Shown one piece after another: positions 55,397 through 64,000 of a DNA stretch of 64,000 nucleotides. Source of the DNA: Aedoeadaptatus ivorii (GTDB lineage: Bacteria > Bacillota > Clostridia > Tissierellales > Peptoniphilaceae). The stretch spans positions 62,001 through 126,000 of the forward strand of contig NZ_JAUSWF010000007.1 of assembly GCF_030815095.1 (NCBI RefSeq). Direction: 5' to 3'. The first letter of the stretch is position 1. Each line of letters begins with the position of its first letter. Made by a program: the position numbers and the translations under genes. Below the pieces are notes generated by a model that was not told the DNA's origin, searched no databases, and was given only the letters and a program-made list of their open reading frames with translations.

Positions 55397-56317
55397 TTGC
55401 GACGGATTAAGAGCATTATACCTTTTCCCCATATCGGCATGCGAACCTTTAAGACGGCACTTTCCGTGGTCATTTCCCTATTTTTATCGAACTATTTGGG
55501 ATTGAACACGCCGCTGTTTGTGGCCATCGCCTCTATGACCACCATGCAACCCTCTGTCCACGAGACCCATCGGGCCGTGCGGCTCAGGGTGTTTACCTGT
55601 GTCATGGGGGTGGTACTGGGATATTTCCTCTCTCTGATCACCCGAAACATCTACATTCGGCCGCTGATCGCGGGCATCGGCATTATTATCATTATACTCA
55701 TTCTGAACCGGTTTCAGCTGAATCGGTTTATCAATCTGACCAATATTATCTTCGTGGCGAGTTTTGCTTCGCGCCAATCCCAGTTGGTCTACGGCATCAA
55801 CCGGCTGATCGGTACGCTATTGGGTATCTTTGTATCGGTGGCGATTAATTATTTGATCGCCAAGCCCACGCCGAAGGGCAATTTCGAGAGCGTGCTGGAA
55901 AAGGCGTATGCGGATATATTCCGCCTGTCGGAAGAAATCATCCTCGCCGACGAGACGCCGATACTCGACGAGCTGGCAAAGGAACTAGACGAGGCGGAGG
56001 CCTCCTTCCAGCTGATCCGAAAAGAAGTGGACGAGCCCTTTTCCGGCGAGATGAAAATCGGCGGGGTGGAGCAGCTCTTGGGATTGTACGAAGACGTATT
56101 TCTGCTCTTGCAGATTCTCGTCAAGCTCGACGTGTCCGCCCATAAGTTTACGGTGGACAACAAGCTGCGCATTCAGGAGATCTTCCACTATACCGAGATG
56201 TACGAAGGACGAGATGAGGTCGTTCCCGATGCCGTCGTGAACTACCACGTCAAGTCGATTTTAGAAAAATTAGTGCAAATACAGGAACTTTACGATAAAG
56301 GAGTCACTCATGTCTGA
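55397..56317 (+). CDS. Aromatic acid exporter (ArAE/FUSC-like) family membrane protein
   Basis: The 306 residues have about five membrane segments in the first 150 residues, with GMRTFKTALSVVISLFLSN, FVAIASMTTMQPSVHET and YGINRLIGTLLGIFVSVAINYLI. This is the pattern of Firmicute ArAE-type proteins, and a helical cytoplasmic domain follows. Relatives are half-size putative exporters of aromatic acids; function is unproven in Firmicutes. The start is TTG at 55397 with GGAGTG upstream, and no ATG fits. It overlaps the next gene by eight bases. Confidence 0.85.
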   Translation: MRRIKSIIPFPHIGMRTFKTALSVVISLFLSNYLGLNTPLFVAIASMTTMQPSVHETHRAVRLRVFTCVMGVVLGYFLSLITRNIYIRPLIAGIGIIIIILILNRFQLNRFINLTNIIFVASFASRQSQLVYGINRLIGTLLGIFVSVAINYLIAKPTPKGNFESVLEKAYADIFRLSEEIILADETPILDELAKELDEAEASFQLIRKEVDEPFSGEMKIGGVEQLLGLYEDVFLLLQILVKLDVSAHKFTVDNKLRIQEIFHYTEMYEGRDEVVPDAVVNYHVKSILEKLVQIQELYDKGVTHV

Positions 56318-57971
56318 TCAGAGGCTTTGGCTACGAACCATCAAGGATCTGGCGGCCATCGTAGATTCGGCGCAATACAGCATCCCCTTGCAGGATATGT
56401 TCGACGACGAACGCCTCTACGAACCGATGAAAGAAAATATTCCCAATGTCGACCTCGCCTCTTGGCTGATGTTCGACACCGAGGAGAATCGAGAGACTAC
56501 GACGATGCTGATTGCCCAATTTTGGCGGCATCTGCAAAAGAGCCATCCCGTGGAGCCGTTTTTGGAACGCGTCTTCGATTCCTATCTTTCGATTTACCGC
56601 GTCAACTATGCCGACGCGCAAAAGATCTATATTCAAAATTTAATTTTCCGCGAACCGGCTGCGGTCATTGCGGTGACCGAAGCCTCCCAAAAACTGGTCG
56701 AAGGGGACATCTTCTTCGGCCGTATTCTCTTTACCGACGCGGGCAACTTCGCCTTTCGCATCGCCCGGGTGGTGCCGGAGGAACTCCGCGAGCCCTTTGC
56801 CGAAAAGACCGAGCAGATGCTCGCCTTGCAGCCGCTACTCACCCAAGATGCGGCGATGTATAAACAGACCCTAAAGGACGGCAATCCCGAGATGCTCTTT
56901 CTGTTTTCCCTCGCCATGGATCGGGCGCGGGACGAGGGTTTCGAAGACTTCGACGCCTTTGAGGAGGAGTTCTACCCGGAAGAGGACGATCGGGAGGGGA
57001 TCTACCAACTGGCATCGGAGGGCGCCGTCGATCCCGAGGTCGCCATCGGCGATATGTATGTGCTGGAGCGGATGGAAAACCGCTTACTCCTGGAAGAGGG
57101 AAAGACCTTCGGGGACCGCTCGTTTTCCGCTTACGGCGAATTGATGGACGATTCCGCCGCGACGGGCGAATTTTCAGACGACGAGCAGATGCTTAGAATT
57201 CTGCGGCTGTTTCGGCAGTGGACGTTGGAAGAGAAGAATCCCGCGGCGCGCCGCTCTCTGGAAGGGGCGGAAGACGACATTCTTACCTGGAAGACCAAGC
57301 TCGAGCGCTCGGTGGAGGGAATTTACCGAAACGAGTACTTCGACGCGGTGATCGCTGACTCCGTGCGAGAGCGGGGGCGTTTTATCGACGCCTTCGACGC
57401 CTATCTCGAGGTCTTAATCGAACGGGAGCTTGCCACCACCGAGACCGGCGCCTTAAACCGCCGCTCCTTGGGCTATGTGCTGCCGGTATTGGGGATCGAC
57501 CCCGCTTCGGTGAAGCCCACCCTACGGGAAGGCAGCTTTCCCGAGCTGGTCTTATTCCGCCACTTCGCGATCCTAAAGGACATGATCCGCATCGACGAGA
57601 GCGGTCATATCGCCGATACGCTGCGTATGGAGCAGTACCTCCAGTTCAGCGAAGAAGAAAAGCTCAGTTTGTGGCTCAGCACCCTCTTTCACCCCAATCT
57701 GATCGAGCGAGATCCCTATTTTGAGGAATGGAAGTTCGAAGAGGCCTTTCGCCGGTTCAAGCACTCGCCCTTTGAAGCGCTCTTAAAGGCCGGGGAAAGC
57801 CGCGAGGCGAAGATGCAGAAGATCATCCTCAAGGCGGGGCGGGCGCTCAAGCTCTATACCTTCCCCAAAAGCAGCGAGGACGCCCTGGAGTGGTCGCCCT
57901 TGGGACGAGCGGTGCTGGAGTATATGGGCATCGAAAAACGCGAAAATGTCGTGCCGCTCTTCGACAATTGA
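56310..57971 (+). CDS. Unrecognised acidic 553-residue protein, coupled to the ArAE gene
   Basis: I do not recognise this family. It is soluble-looking, strongly acidic, rich in predicted helix (many Glu/Arg/Leu segments), with no signal peptide, membrane segment, nucleotide loop or Cys cluster. Segments such as RILRLFRQWTLEEKNPAARRSLEG and MEQYLQFSEEEKLSLWLSTLF suggest an all-helical repeat or scaffold-like fold. The ATG at 56310 lies in the last codons of the ArAE gene with AAAGGAG upstream, so the two are translated together. A role linked to the membrane partner or to the envelope genes downstream is only inferred. Confidence 0.85.
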   Translation: MSDQRLWLRTIKDLAAIVDSAQYSIPLQDMFDDERLYEPMKENIPNVDLASWLMFDTEENRETTTMLIAQFWRHLQKSHPVEPFLERVFDSYLSIYRVNYADAQKIYIQNLIFREPAAVIAVTEASQKLVEGDIFFGRILFTDAGNFAFRIARVVPEELREPFAEKTEQMLALQPLLTQDAAMYKQTLKDGNPEMLFLFSLAMDRARDEGFEDFDAFEEEFYPEEDDREGIYQLASEGAVDPEVAIGDMYVLERMENRLLLEEGKTFGDRSFSAYGELMDDSAATGEFSDDEQMLRILRLFRQWTLEEKNPAARRSLEGAEDDILTWKTKLERSVEGIYRNEYFDAVIADSVRERGRFIDAFDAYLEVLIERELATTETGALNRRSLGYVLPVLGIDPASVKPTLREGSFPELVLFRHFAILKDMIRIDESGHIADTLRMEQYLQFSEEEKLSLWLSTLFHPNLIERDPYFEEWKFEEAFRRFKHSPFEALLKAGESREAKMQKIILKAGRALKLYTFPKSSEDALEWSPLGRAVLEYMGIEKRENVVPLFDN

Positions 57972-58039
57972 CGGCATTTGTTCGCGCTTTGTAAAGAAAC
58001 GGGAATCTGCCTGTGGTAAAATATCCTTTGGAGGCAGAG

Positions 58040-59428
58040 ATGAAATACATTCTTAAAATACAGGCACTCCTTTTGCTCTGCGCCCTCTCGGTCCTATTGG
58101 GCGGATCGGCCTACCCGGCGGATGCGGCATTTTTCGAAGGCGTCGAAAAGGTACGGCCGCCCGCGATGGAAGAAGAGACGGCGGCGCTTTTGGCCTTTGA
58201 AGGCGAAGACAAGGAGCCGCGGGCGGTGCAGACGGAGTTTCCCCTCCGCAATATGGCGGGAAGCGCCATGATCGCCCTCGAGGATCTGCAGGCCGTCGCC
58301 GGGCAGAAGCGGGTGCATTTCGATCCCGAAAAGGAGATTCTGTATCTGAACCAGATCAACCGCGTCGCCATGTCGGTGGATCGGCCGGTCTATACCAAAC
58401 AATCCAATCGGGCGTTGGTTTCGGTGTACCCGACCTATGTCGACGGCACGCTCTACGTACCCCTGCGCTTTTTGCTGGAAGAGATGGGATATACCGTAAA
58501 CTATGCGGCAGAGAAGAATACGATTTTGATCGTTCCGCCGCGAAAAGCGACTTCGGTGGTACCGCTCCGCCAGATCGCCGTGGCGGGCATCGAACCCTAT
58601 CGGGAAGGGCGCATGCTGACCGAGATCTACGATCTGGAGGGCAGCACCATCCTCGCCCGGGGCGACAAAGTGCCGGGCGGGCTCGCCTCGCTCTTTCGGA
58701 TCACTGAAGAGGGCAATATCCTCTATTCGCCCCTCTGTGCCGATCCGGTGCCCGAGGATTACGACGCCGAGACGAATACCGCGGCGGCCATCGACGGCGA
58801 TGCTATCGTCCTGTACGATCTTTTGCGGGGCAAAAAGCGCACGATCGCGATTCCTTCGATGCTCGTAGGGGCAAAGCAGATGCGGATCGACGCGGATACC
58901 CTTTATTTTTTGACCGACGACGGCATCTATTCCTTTCGCGAGAGCAGCCGCGCGGTGCGCCGCGTCTTCGACGGCGAAGCGGACAGCTTCGATGTCGGCG
59001 GCGGGCGGATTTTGTATTCCCGCGGCGGGCGCAGCGGCCTCTTTCAAGGCGACGGCGCCTGGCTCCTGCCGGAAACCGGCGGGGAATACGTACTCGATGC
59101 GCCGTATATCCTGTCGGACGATACCGCGCTCGGCATCGTGAAGGTGTACGATATGAATACGAGAAAATTGATTTCAGCCATTCCCTATGAACAGGGTGCG
59201 GTCCACAGCGTCCGCATCACCGGCGGTCGCTACCTGGCGGTGGGGCGGGGCACGAAGGTGATCCTCAGGGACCTCGCCGGGGAAGGCAAACACAATCTGG
59301 ATCTGCTGAATATCGCGCCCGCCGTGCGGGGGCGAAAAGTGATCTGGCAGTGGAACGGCAATCTGCTGAAGGGCTATGTGCAGGCAGAGGGCAAAAAGAT
59401 CGCCCAATGCGTGACGGTGCATATGTAA
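58040..59428 (+). CDS. Secreted stalk-domain protein with C-terminal beta-propeller-like region
   Basis: The 462 residues start with a signal peptide (MKYILKIQALLLLCALSVLL, with a likely cut near YPADA). One copper-amine-oxidase-N-like stalk pair follows: FDPEKEILYLNQ, then GTLYVPLRFLLEEMGYTVNYAAEKNTIL. The rest (about 190-462) is a series of beta-strand repeats (TEIYDLEGSTILARG, YFLTDDGIYSF, ILYSRGGRSGL, KVILRDLAGE), which suggests a six- or seven-bladed propeller. The ATG at 58040 has GGAGG; an upstream frame is rejected. It is an exported protein of unknown ligand, in line with the wall-related genes that follow. Confidence 0.8.
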   Translation: MKYILKIQALLLLCALSVLLGGSAYPADAAFFEGVEKVRPPAMEEETAALLAFEGEDKEPRAVQTEFPLRNMAGSAMIALEDLQAVAGQKRVHFDPEKEILYLNQINRVAMSVDRPVYTKQSNRALVSVYPTYVDGTLYVPLRFLLEEMGYTVNYAAEKNTILIVPPRKATSVVPLRQIAVAGIEPYREGRMLTEIYDLEGSTILARGDKVPGGLASLFRITEEGNILYSPLCADPVPEDYDAETNTAAAIDGDAIVLYDLLRGKKRTIAIPSMLVGAKQMRIDADTLYFLTDDGIYSFRESSRAVRRVFDGEADSFDVGGGRILYSRGGRSGLFQGDGAWLLPETGGEYVLDAPYILSDDTALGIVKVYDMNTRKLISAIPYEQGAVHSVRITGGRYLAVGRGTKVILRDLAGEGKHNLDLLNIAPAVRGRKVIWQWNGNLLKGYVQAEGKKIAQCVTVHM

Positions 59429-59437
59429 GGAGAGATT

Positions 59438-60457
59438 ATGAACAGAGAAGAAATGGACAGAGAGCGAAGACGCAGAAGGGAACGGATGCGCCAAAGACGC
59501 AATCGCGCCCGCCTTCGGGGCCTAGTGCTTCTTTTGTTGATCGCAGTCGGCGGCGTGTTCGCCCTCGGCAGGATAAAAAGCGGCCTGAAAACAGACGACG
59601 GCTACGCCTATGGGCAGGAAGCCGATTGGTTCGTGCTCAAAAATCTGGATCTATTGGATGCGGATACCGCCTATGCGCCGCAAAATGCGATCAATCTGAC
59701 CAATAACATCATCAACGACCGGATTGAAATCCGCCTGCAAAAGGGCCAAAACCACATCAATCGGGCGGATCCCTACGCCTTTGACGCCGGCGAGATCAGC
59801 GATATTATTGAGGGAAAGACCGAATACACCGGCGAAACGAAGTGGGCATTTCTCACCTTTGACGACGGGCCCAACCACGAGATTACCCCGCAGATCTTAG
59901 ACACACTGCGGGAAAAAGAGGCGTATGCCACCTTCTTTTTGGTGGGAAAGAGCATCACCGAGGACAATCGCGACGTGCTGCTTCGGGAATTGGCGGACGG
60001 CCACGCGCTGGCGCTCCACTCTTTCAGCCACGATTACCACAAACTCTATCCCTCGCGCGTGGGCAATGCGGATGCGATCGGAAGCGAGGCGAAGCGCGCA
60101 CAAGAAGCCCTGCAAAAGGTGATCTCTTCGGATTTTCACAGCGGCGTTTGGCGCTATCCCGGCGGCCATATGAGCTGGAGCGGACTGGACGCGGCCGATG
60201 CCGCGCTTAAGGCGCAGGACATCAGTTGGATCGACTGGAACGCCCTCACCGGGGATGCGGAGCCGCAAAGTCGCCGACCTACCACGGAACCGGGACTGGT
60301 GGAATTTATGAATCGCTCGATCGCCGCCAATAGCGATAACTCGGTGGTGGTGATTTTGATGCACGATGCGGAATCGAAGCAACTTACCGCCAATGCGCTG
60401 GGCGATGTCATCGATTCTTTGAAGAGCCAGGGCTACGAGTTCGGAATCTTAAAGTAG
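59438..60457 (+). CDS. Polysaccharide deacetylase (NodB domain), membrane anchored
   Basis: The 339 residues have a very basic cytoplasmic start, a membrane helix (about 28-45), a spacer and a carbohydrate esterase 4 domain (about 135-335). The NodB motifs are TFDDGPN (metal and base Asp), HSFSHD (metal His pair), and WRYPGGH with a late ILMHD. It removes acetyl groups from a wall polysaccharide, likely peptidoglycan GlcNAc, outside the cell. It sits ten bases after the stalk-protein gene and six bases before murJ. The N-terminal Arg-rich tail is unusual in density. Confidence 0.92.
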   Translation: MNREEMDRERRRRRERMRQRRNRARLRGLVLLLLIAVGGVFALGRIKSGLKTDDGYAYGQEADWFVLKNLDLLDADTAYAPQNAINLTNNIINDRIEIRLQKGQNHINRADPYAFDAGEISDIIEGKTEYTGETKWAFLTFDDGPNHEITPQILDTLREKEAYATFFLVGKSITEDNRDVLLRELADGHALALHSFSHDYHKLYPSRVGNADAIGSEAKRAQEALQKVISSDFHSGVWRYPGGHMSWSGLDAADAALKAQDISWIDWNALTGDAEPQSRRPTTEPGLVEFMNRSIAANSDNSVVVILMHDAESKQLTANALGDVIDSLKSQGYEFGILK

Positions 60458-60463
60458 GAGATT

Positions 60464-61957
60464 ATGCAAAACACCTCTCTCGTTTTGATGTTGATAACGA
60501 TATTTACCAAGTGTTTCGGATTGGCCAGGGAAAAAGCCTTGGCCCATTTTTTTGGTACTTCGGCGATGGCGAATATTTTCCTCATCGCCTTTACTTTGCC
60601 CATGTTGGTCTCCAATCTCTTTGCGGGTTCGCTGGCAGGGGGATTTATTCCCGTCTACACCGAACTCAAAGACAGAAAGGGACGCGAGGCGGCCGATGCC
60701 TTTACCACGCATCTTGCGCGCCTGGTGGCATATATCGCCCTCGCCGTCGGTGTATGCGCGGCGGTCTTTGCGCCGCAGTTGGTGCATTTGATGGCGCGGG
60801 GTTTTACGGGCGAGGTATTCGAACAGACGGTCTATATGAGCCGCATCACTGCCTTGAGCGTGGTGACGACGGCGGTTTTTTCGATCTTTAAATCCTATCT
60901 GCAGATCTATAACCACTTTATCGTCTCCATTTCCCATTCGGTGGTGATGAATTCGATACTGATCCTCACCATGATTTTGGGACGCGGCGGCAATACGACG
61001 CTCCTCGCCCTGGGGATTCTCTTTGCCTTTGTCTTTCAGTATATTTTCTTTTTGCCCTATCTGAAAAAAAGCGGCTTTCGCCTGCATATAGGCGACAAAG
61101 ACGAGAGAGCTCTGCGCCAGCTGCTGTATTTGATTCTGCCGATCTTAATTTCGACTTCGGTGCTCGAGATCAATGTGGTGGTGAGCAAATCCCTCGCTTC
61201 GATGATTTCGACCGCCGGGGTCGCGGTCATCAACTACGCCACCAAGATTCAGGGCTTTGTCACCGGCATCGTCGTAACGAGCATCGTCACTGTCACCTAC
61301 CCGAAGATGGCGGCGCTGGTGAAGGAGGACGCGGCCCTCAAGCGCGTCTTTGCTGAAAGCCTGTCCTTGATGGGGGCGTTGGTCGTACCCGCCACGGTGG
61401 GGGTCCTCTGCTTTCACAAGGAGATCGTGCGGCTGCTCTTTTTGGGCGGTGCCTTTTCTGCGGGCGATGTGGCGATCACCGGCGAGGTGCTCCTCTTTTA
61501 TGGACTGGGGCTTTTCGCCATCGGCATTCGGGAGATCGGGGTGCGCATTTTTTATAGCAAAAAACAGACCCGCATCCCCGTCGTGAACTCCGCCTATATG
61601 GTGCTCGCCAATATCGTCTTGAGTGTACTGTTGGGCCGCGCCGCGGGTCTAAAGGGCCTCGCCATCGCGACGGCGATCTCGCTTTGGATCGGCGCCGTCG
61701 GAATGCTCTTGCACCTTCGACGAAATATGGGCGGGCTGGGACTTTTTAGGGTGGCGAAAAACTTCCTCAAAATCTGCGGCGCATCCGCCGTAATGGGGGC
61801 GTGCGCCCTCGGCGCGTACCGATGGCTATGTCGCGTGCTCTCGAACAATCTCGCCCTCTTGGGGGCGATCGCCGTCGCGGGGATTGTCTATCTCGTCGCG
61901 ATATGGATCTTAAAAATCCAGGAGACGAAGGCGATTCGCGAGCGATTTTTTTCGTAA
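60464..61957 (+). CDS. murJ: Lipid II flippase MurJ
   Basis: This 497-residue protein of the MOP exporter superfamily has about fourteen membrane segments. Family blocks are TKCFGLAREKALAHFFGTSAMANIFLIAFTLPMLVSNLFAGSLAGGFIPVY at the start, INYATKIQGFVTGIV, and a late FAIGIREIGVRIFYS. It moves lipid-linked peptidoglycan precursor across the membrane. The compact neighbour pair of deacetylase and MurJ points to an envelope operon. RBS GGAG. Confidence 0.93.
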   Translation: MQNTSLVLMLITIFTKCFGLAREKALAHFFGTSAMANIFLIAFTLPMLVSNLFAGSLAGGFIPVYTELKDRKGREAADAFTTHLARLVAYIALAVGVCAAVFAPQLVHLMARGFTGEVFEQTVYMSRITALSVVTTAVFSIFKSYLQIYNHFIVSISHSVVMNSILILTMILGRGGNTTLLALGILFAFVFQYIFFLPYLKKSGFRLHIGDKDERALRQLLYLILPILISTSVLEINVVVSKSLASMISTAGVAVINYATKIQGFVTGIVVTSIVTVTYPKMAALVKEDAALKRVFAESLSLMGALVVPATVGVLCFHKEIVRLLFLGGAFSAGDVAITGEVLLFYGLGLFAIGIREIGVRIFYSKKQTRIPVVNSAYMVLANIVLSVLLGRAAGLKGLAIATAISLWIGAVGMLLHLRRNMGGLGLFRVAKNFLKICGASAVMGACALGAYRWLCRVLSNNLALLGAIAVAGIVYLVAIWILKIQETKAIRERFFS

Positions 61958-62026
61958 GCGGAAAACACAGCGCGCTATGGAAATCCATAGGAGTATGGTA
62001 AGATATGGAAAAAAGAAAGGACCCCT

Positions 62027-62950
62027 ATGAAACGAAGCGAACTAATTGAATTTTTACAACGACAAGATATAGATCAAAAATTGCTGGATGCGGTGGAAGA
62101 TTTCGTCGCCGCCCATCCCGTCGAAGAAGAATGGAAAGACCGCATCCCGTCTTCTACCTTTCGCTACTACGGCAAGGAGATCTGGGAAAAGGGGATCTAT
62201 GCCATTCTCTCCGGCTACCATATTCTCCTTTCCGGGCCCAAGGCGACGGGGAAAAATGTGTTCTCCGAAAATCTGGCCCAACTCTTTTGCCGGCCCATGT
62301 GGAATATGTCGCTGAATGTCAATGTGGACAGCGCCTCTTTGATCGGCGTGGACACCTTTAAGGACGGGGAAGTGGTGCTCAAAAAAGGACCCGTAACCCT
62401 GGCGGCGGAGGTCGGCGGCTTTGCGATCTTCGACGAGATCAATATGGCGAAAAACGAGTCCCTTTCAGTGGTGCACTCCGCCTTGGACTTTCGCCGCATG
62501 ATCGACGTGGCGGGTTACGACCGCATTCCCCTAAACGATGCCACCCGCTTTATCGGCACGATGAACTACGGCTATATGGGCACCCGCGAGCTGAACGAGG
62601 CCCTGATCAGCCGCTTTATGGTCATCGAGATGCCGATCCTCGAAGGGGAAGGACTCAAGCAGATCCTGCGCGAAGAGACCGAACTCAACGAAGCGGGCAT
62701 GGAGCTCTTTGCCCGGCTCTTTATGGATCTGCAGAACAAGAGCCTGGAGGGCGAGATCTCTTCCAAGACCGTAGATATGCGGGGCCTTTTCGGCGCCCTG
62801 ACCATGATTCGCCGCGGCCTTTCGGTGCATGCGGCGCTGGATATGGGGATCGTCAACAAGTCCTTCGACCGCTTTGAAAAGGAAATCGTAGAAGATGTGA
62901 TCGATACGCTCTTTCCCGCGGACACCGATACGGAGATGTTGTTTCGATGA
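62027..62950 (+). CDS. MoxR-type AAA ATPase
   Basis: The 307 residues have Walker A GPKATGKN, Walker B FAIFDEINMAKNE, sensor-1-like FIGTMNYGYMGT, the Arg finger in ELNEALISRF, and a C-terminal lid. MoxR ATPases act as chaperones for metal insertion or complex assembly together with a von Willebrand A partner. An inverted repeat CTATGG-AAAT-CCATAG (61975-61990) precedes a TAAGAT element and the gene and could be an operator. The gene overlaps the next by four bases (ATGA). Confidence 0.9.
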   Translation: MKRSELIEFLQRQDIDQKLLDAVEDFVAAHPVEEEWKDRIPSSTFRYYGKEIWEKGIYAILSGYHILLSGPKATGKNVFSENLAQLFCRPMWNMSLNVNVDSASLIGVDTFKDGEVVLKKGPVTLAAEVGGFAIFDEINMAKNESLSVVHSALDFRRMIDVAGYDRIPLNDATRFIGTMNYGYMGTRELNEALISRFMVIEMPILEGEGLKQILREETELNEAGMELFARLFMDLQNKSLEGEISSKTVDMRGLFGALTMIRRGLSVHAALDMGIVNKSFDRFEKEIVEDVIDTLFPADTDTEMLFR

Positions 62951-64000
62951 AGCTGTCGGATCGGCGTCGGCAGAATATTTATTGGACCGTGGGGGGCAAC
63001 TACCAGCGCAAGTACCCCGGCGAGGGCGATGCCTTTCGCGTGGCGGAAGCGGCGATGGTCGACCGCGCCTTTCCCAAAAATCGACTGCGCAATTTCGTCG
63101 AAAAAAACGCCTCGCAGGTATCCAACGGCAAGGATTTGAAGACGGTAGCGGAGATCCTCGCGATCCAATACACCAAAAAAGCCCTGATGGCGGAGCGGCC
63201 CGGCATCGCCGCCATGGAACAGCGGGCGTATAGGGAGCGCTACCGCGAACTGTGGTATCAAAATAAGCGCGACATCTCCGAAGAAATCCGGATGCAGTAT
63301 GCGGCGTATCGGATCCACAAGCCCATGAGCGCCGGCACGTTTTTGGAACCGTTGATGCGCCGGTTGATCGACGGGGAAAAACTCACGCGGGAAGGGGAGT
63401 TTTATCTCTACCTCAAGTCCTTGTGGGAGGACTTTTTTCACGTCAATCCGATCCTCACCTTTGAGGTGGAGCAGGAGACCGAGCGCAAAGACGAGCCCCA
63501 AGAGCCGCCCCGGGCGCCCAAAAAGAAAAAGCGCAATATCGTCGAGGCGAAAAAAGAAGAGATCCCCGAAGGGGCGCCGGATATGGTAGAATCCGCCGAG
63601 TTTACCCACGTCACCCGGGACCCGTCCAAGGCGGTGGAATCCGACGTCAATATCAACCGCGTCAATCTCGAAGACGAGAGCCTGAGCCTAAAGCGGGTGC
63701 GCAAGCACTTCGGCATGGAGGTGGGTTCTGCCGGAAAGATCCGAAAGCTCGAGGACGATCTCGCCACGGGCATTCACAAGGGCATGCGGCTGCACGTGAC
63801 CCGCGGGGAGTTCGAAAACGACATGAGCGCGCGCTTTTTTGAGGAGCAGATTTTTGCCCAGCGAAAGGCGACCGAGGAAATCTACGACGCCGACCGGCAT
63901 ATCTATGAGCGGTCCATTTTCGAATTGCGCGAAATCATACGCAAAAACCTACTGGACGATGCCGCCCGGGCCCCGGTGGTGGCATCGAACGGGGCGATCG
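62947..64000 (+). CDS. Probable VWA-domain partner of the MoxR ATPase (3' end outside window)
   Basis: The frame from ATG 62947 stays open to the last base: 351 codons plus one base. The visible part is basic and charged, with a Lys/Pro/Glu-rich linker (DEPQEPPRAPKKKKRNIV), no signal peptide and a helical region (KATEEIYDADRHIYERSIFELRE). The VWA domain with its MIDAS motif would lie further on and is not seen. The call rests on position after a MoxR gene, with four-base overlap, and on the general shape of VWA partners in Clostridia. Confidence 0.6.
   Translation, partial: MKLSDRRRQNIYWTVGGNYQRKYPGEGDAFRVAEAAMVDRAFPKNRLRNFVEKNASQVSNGKDLKTVAEILAIQYTKKALMAERPGIAAMEQRAYRERYRELWYQNKRDISEEIRMQYAAYRIHKPMSAGTFLEPLMRRLIDGEKLTREGEFYLYLKSLWEDFFHVNPILTFEVEQETERKDEPQEPPRAPKKKKRNIVEAKKEEIPEGAPDMVESAEFTHVTRDPSKAVESDVNINRVNLEDESLSLKRVRKHFGMEVGSAGKIRKLEDDLATGIHKGMRLHVTRGEFENDMSARFFEEQIFAQRKATEEIYDADRHIYERSIFELREIIRKNLLDDAARAPVVASNGAI

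Overview
This 64 kb window looks like a chromosomal segment of a low-oxygen, fermentative Firmicute (class Clostridia or Tissierellia). It is moderately GC-rich. Pointers are the T-box and S-box leaders, TPP riboswitch, group II ECF vitamin transporters, AGCS and OpuA transporters, ThiH (the oxygen-sensitive radical-SAM route to dehydroglycine), a flavodiiron protein, butyryl-CoA:acetate CoA-transferase, an SLH-anchored surface protein and consensus sigma-A promoters. I cannot name the genus. I see no rRNA, prophage, insertion sequence or CRISPR array, and only one tRNA.

Layout. 1-9006 (+): 3' end of carB, an unusual ATP-grasp/coiled-coil protein, ECF S component thiW, a tryptophan T-box with trpP, an intergenic repeat block, ecfA1-ecfA2-ecfT-truA and an amidase. 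9049-10225 (-): a secreted stalk-domain protein and tRNA-Thr(CGU). 10386-14496 (+): another copy of the repeat, purC, ttcA-like, exodeoxyribonuclease III and the flavodiiron protein. 14708-18373 (+): a 1221-residue SLH surface protein with an FMN-binding domain. 18457-24576 (-): glutathione reductase-like enzyme, AGCS symporter and an OpuA-type glycine betaine transporter.

24660-32830 (+) is a complete thiamine biosynthesis region in two differently controlled blocks. thiS-thiF-thiG-thiH-thiE lies behind a hairpin leader with no TPP aptamer. thiM-thiE-thiD-thiC lies behind a clear TPP riboswitch. An EFR1-type flavodoxin/ferredoxin gene sits between them. After a class A PBP (-) come a P1 peptidase, a pantothenate-type S component with coaX, dusB, and greA-lysS.

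41302-44966 (+) is the most unusual part: a compact four-gene cassette behind a tandem 10-bp repeat and closed by a perfect terminator. It encodes an acyl-CoA-dehydrogenase-fold flavoprotein without the usual catalytic Glu, a PhnD/SsuA-type binding protein with no signal peptide, a stand-alone MetE catalytic domain with all zinc ligands, and a small OsmC-like protein. It is followed by the CoA-transferase and by SAM-riboswitch-controlled metK with recD2 and comFC. The last part holds phzF and yihY (-), a two-component system, hpf (-), an ArAE-family protein with an unrecognised 553-residue partner, envelope genes (stalk protein, polysaccharide deacetylase, murJ) and a MoxR AAA ATPase with the start of its probable VWA partner, cut by the window end.

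Starts were chosen from ribosome binding sites, so several differ from the longest open frame. Family calls rest on motifs read by eye and on memory of the families; no database search was run.
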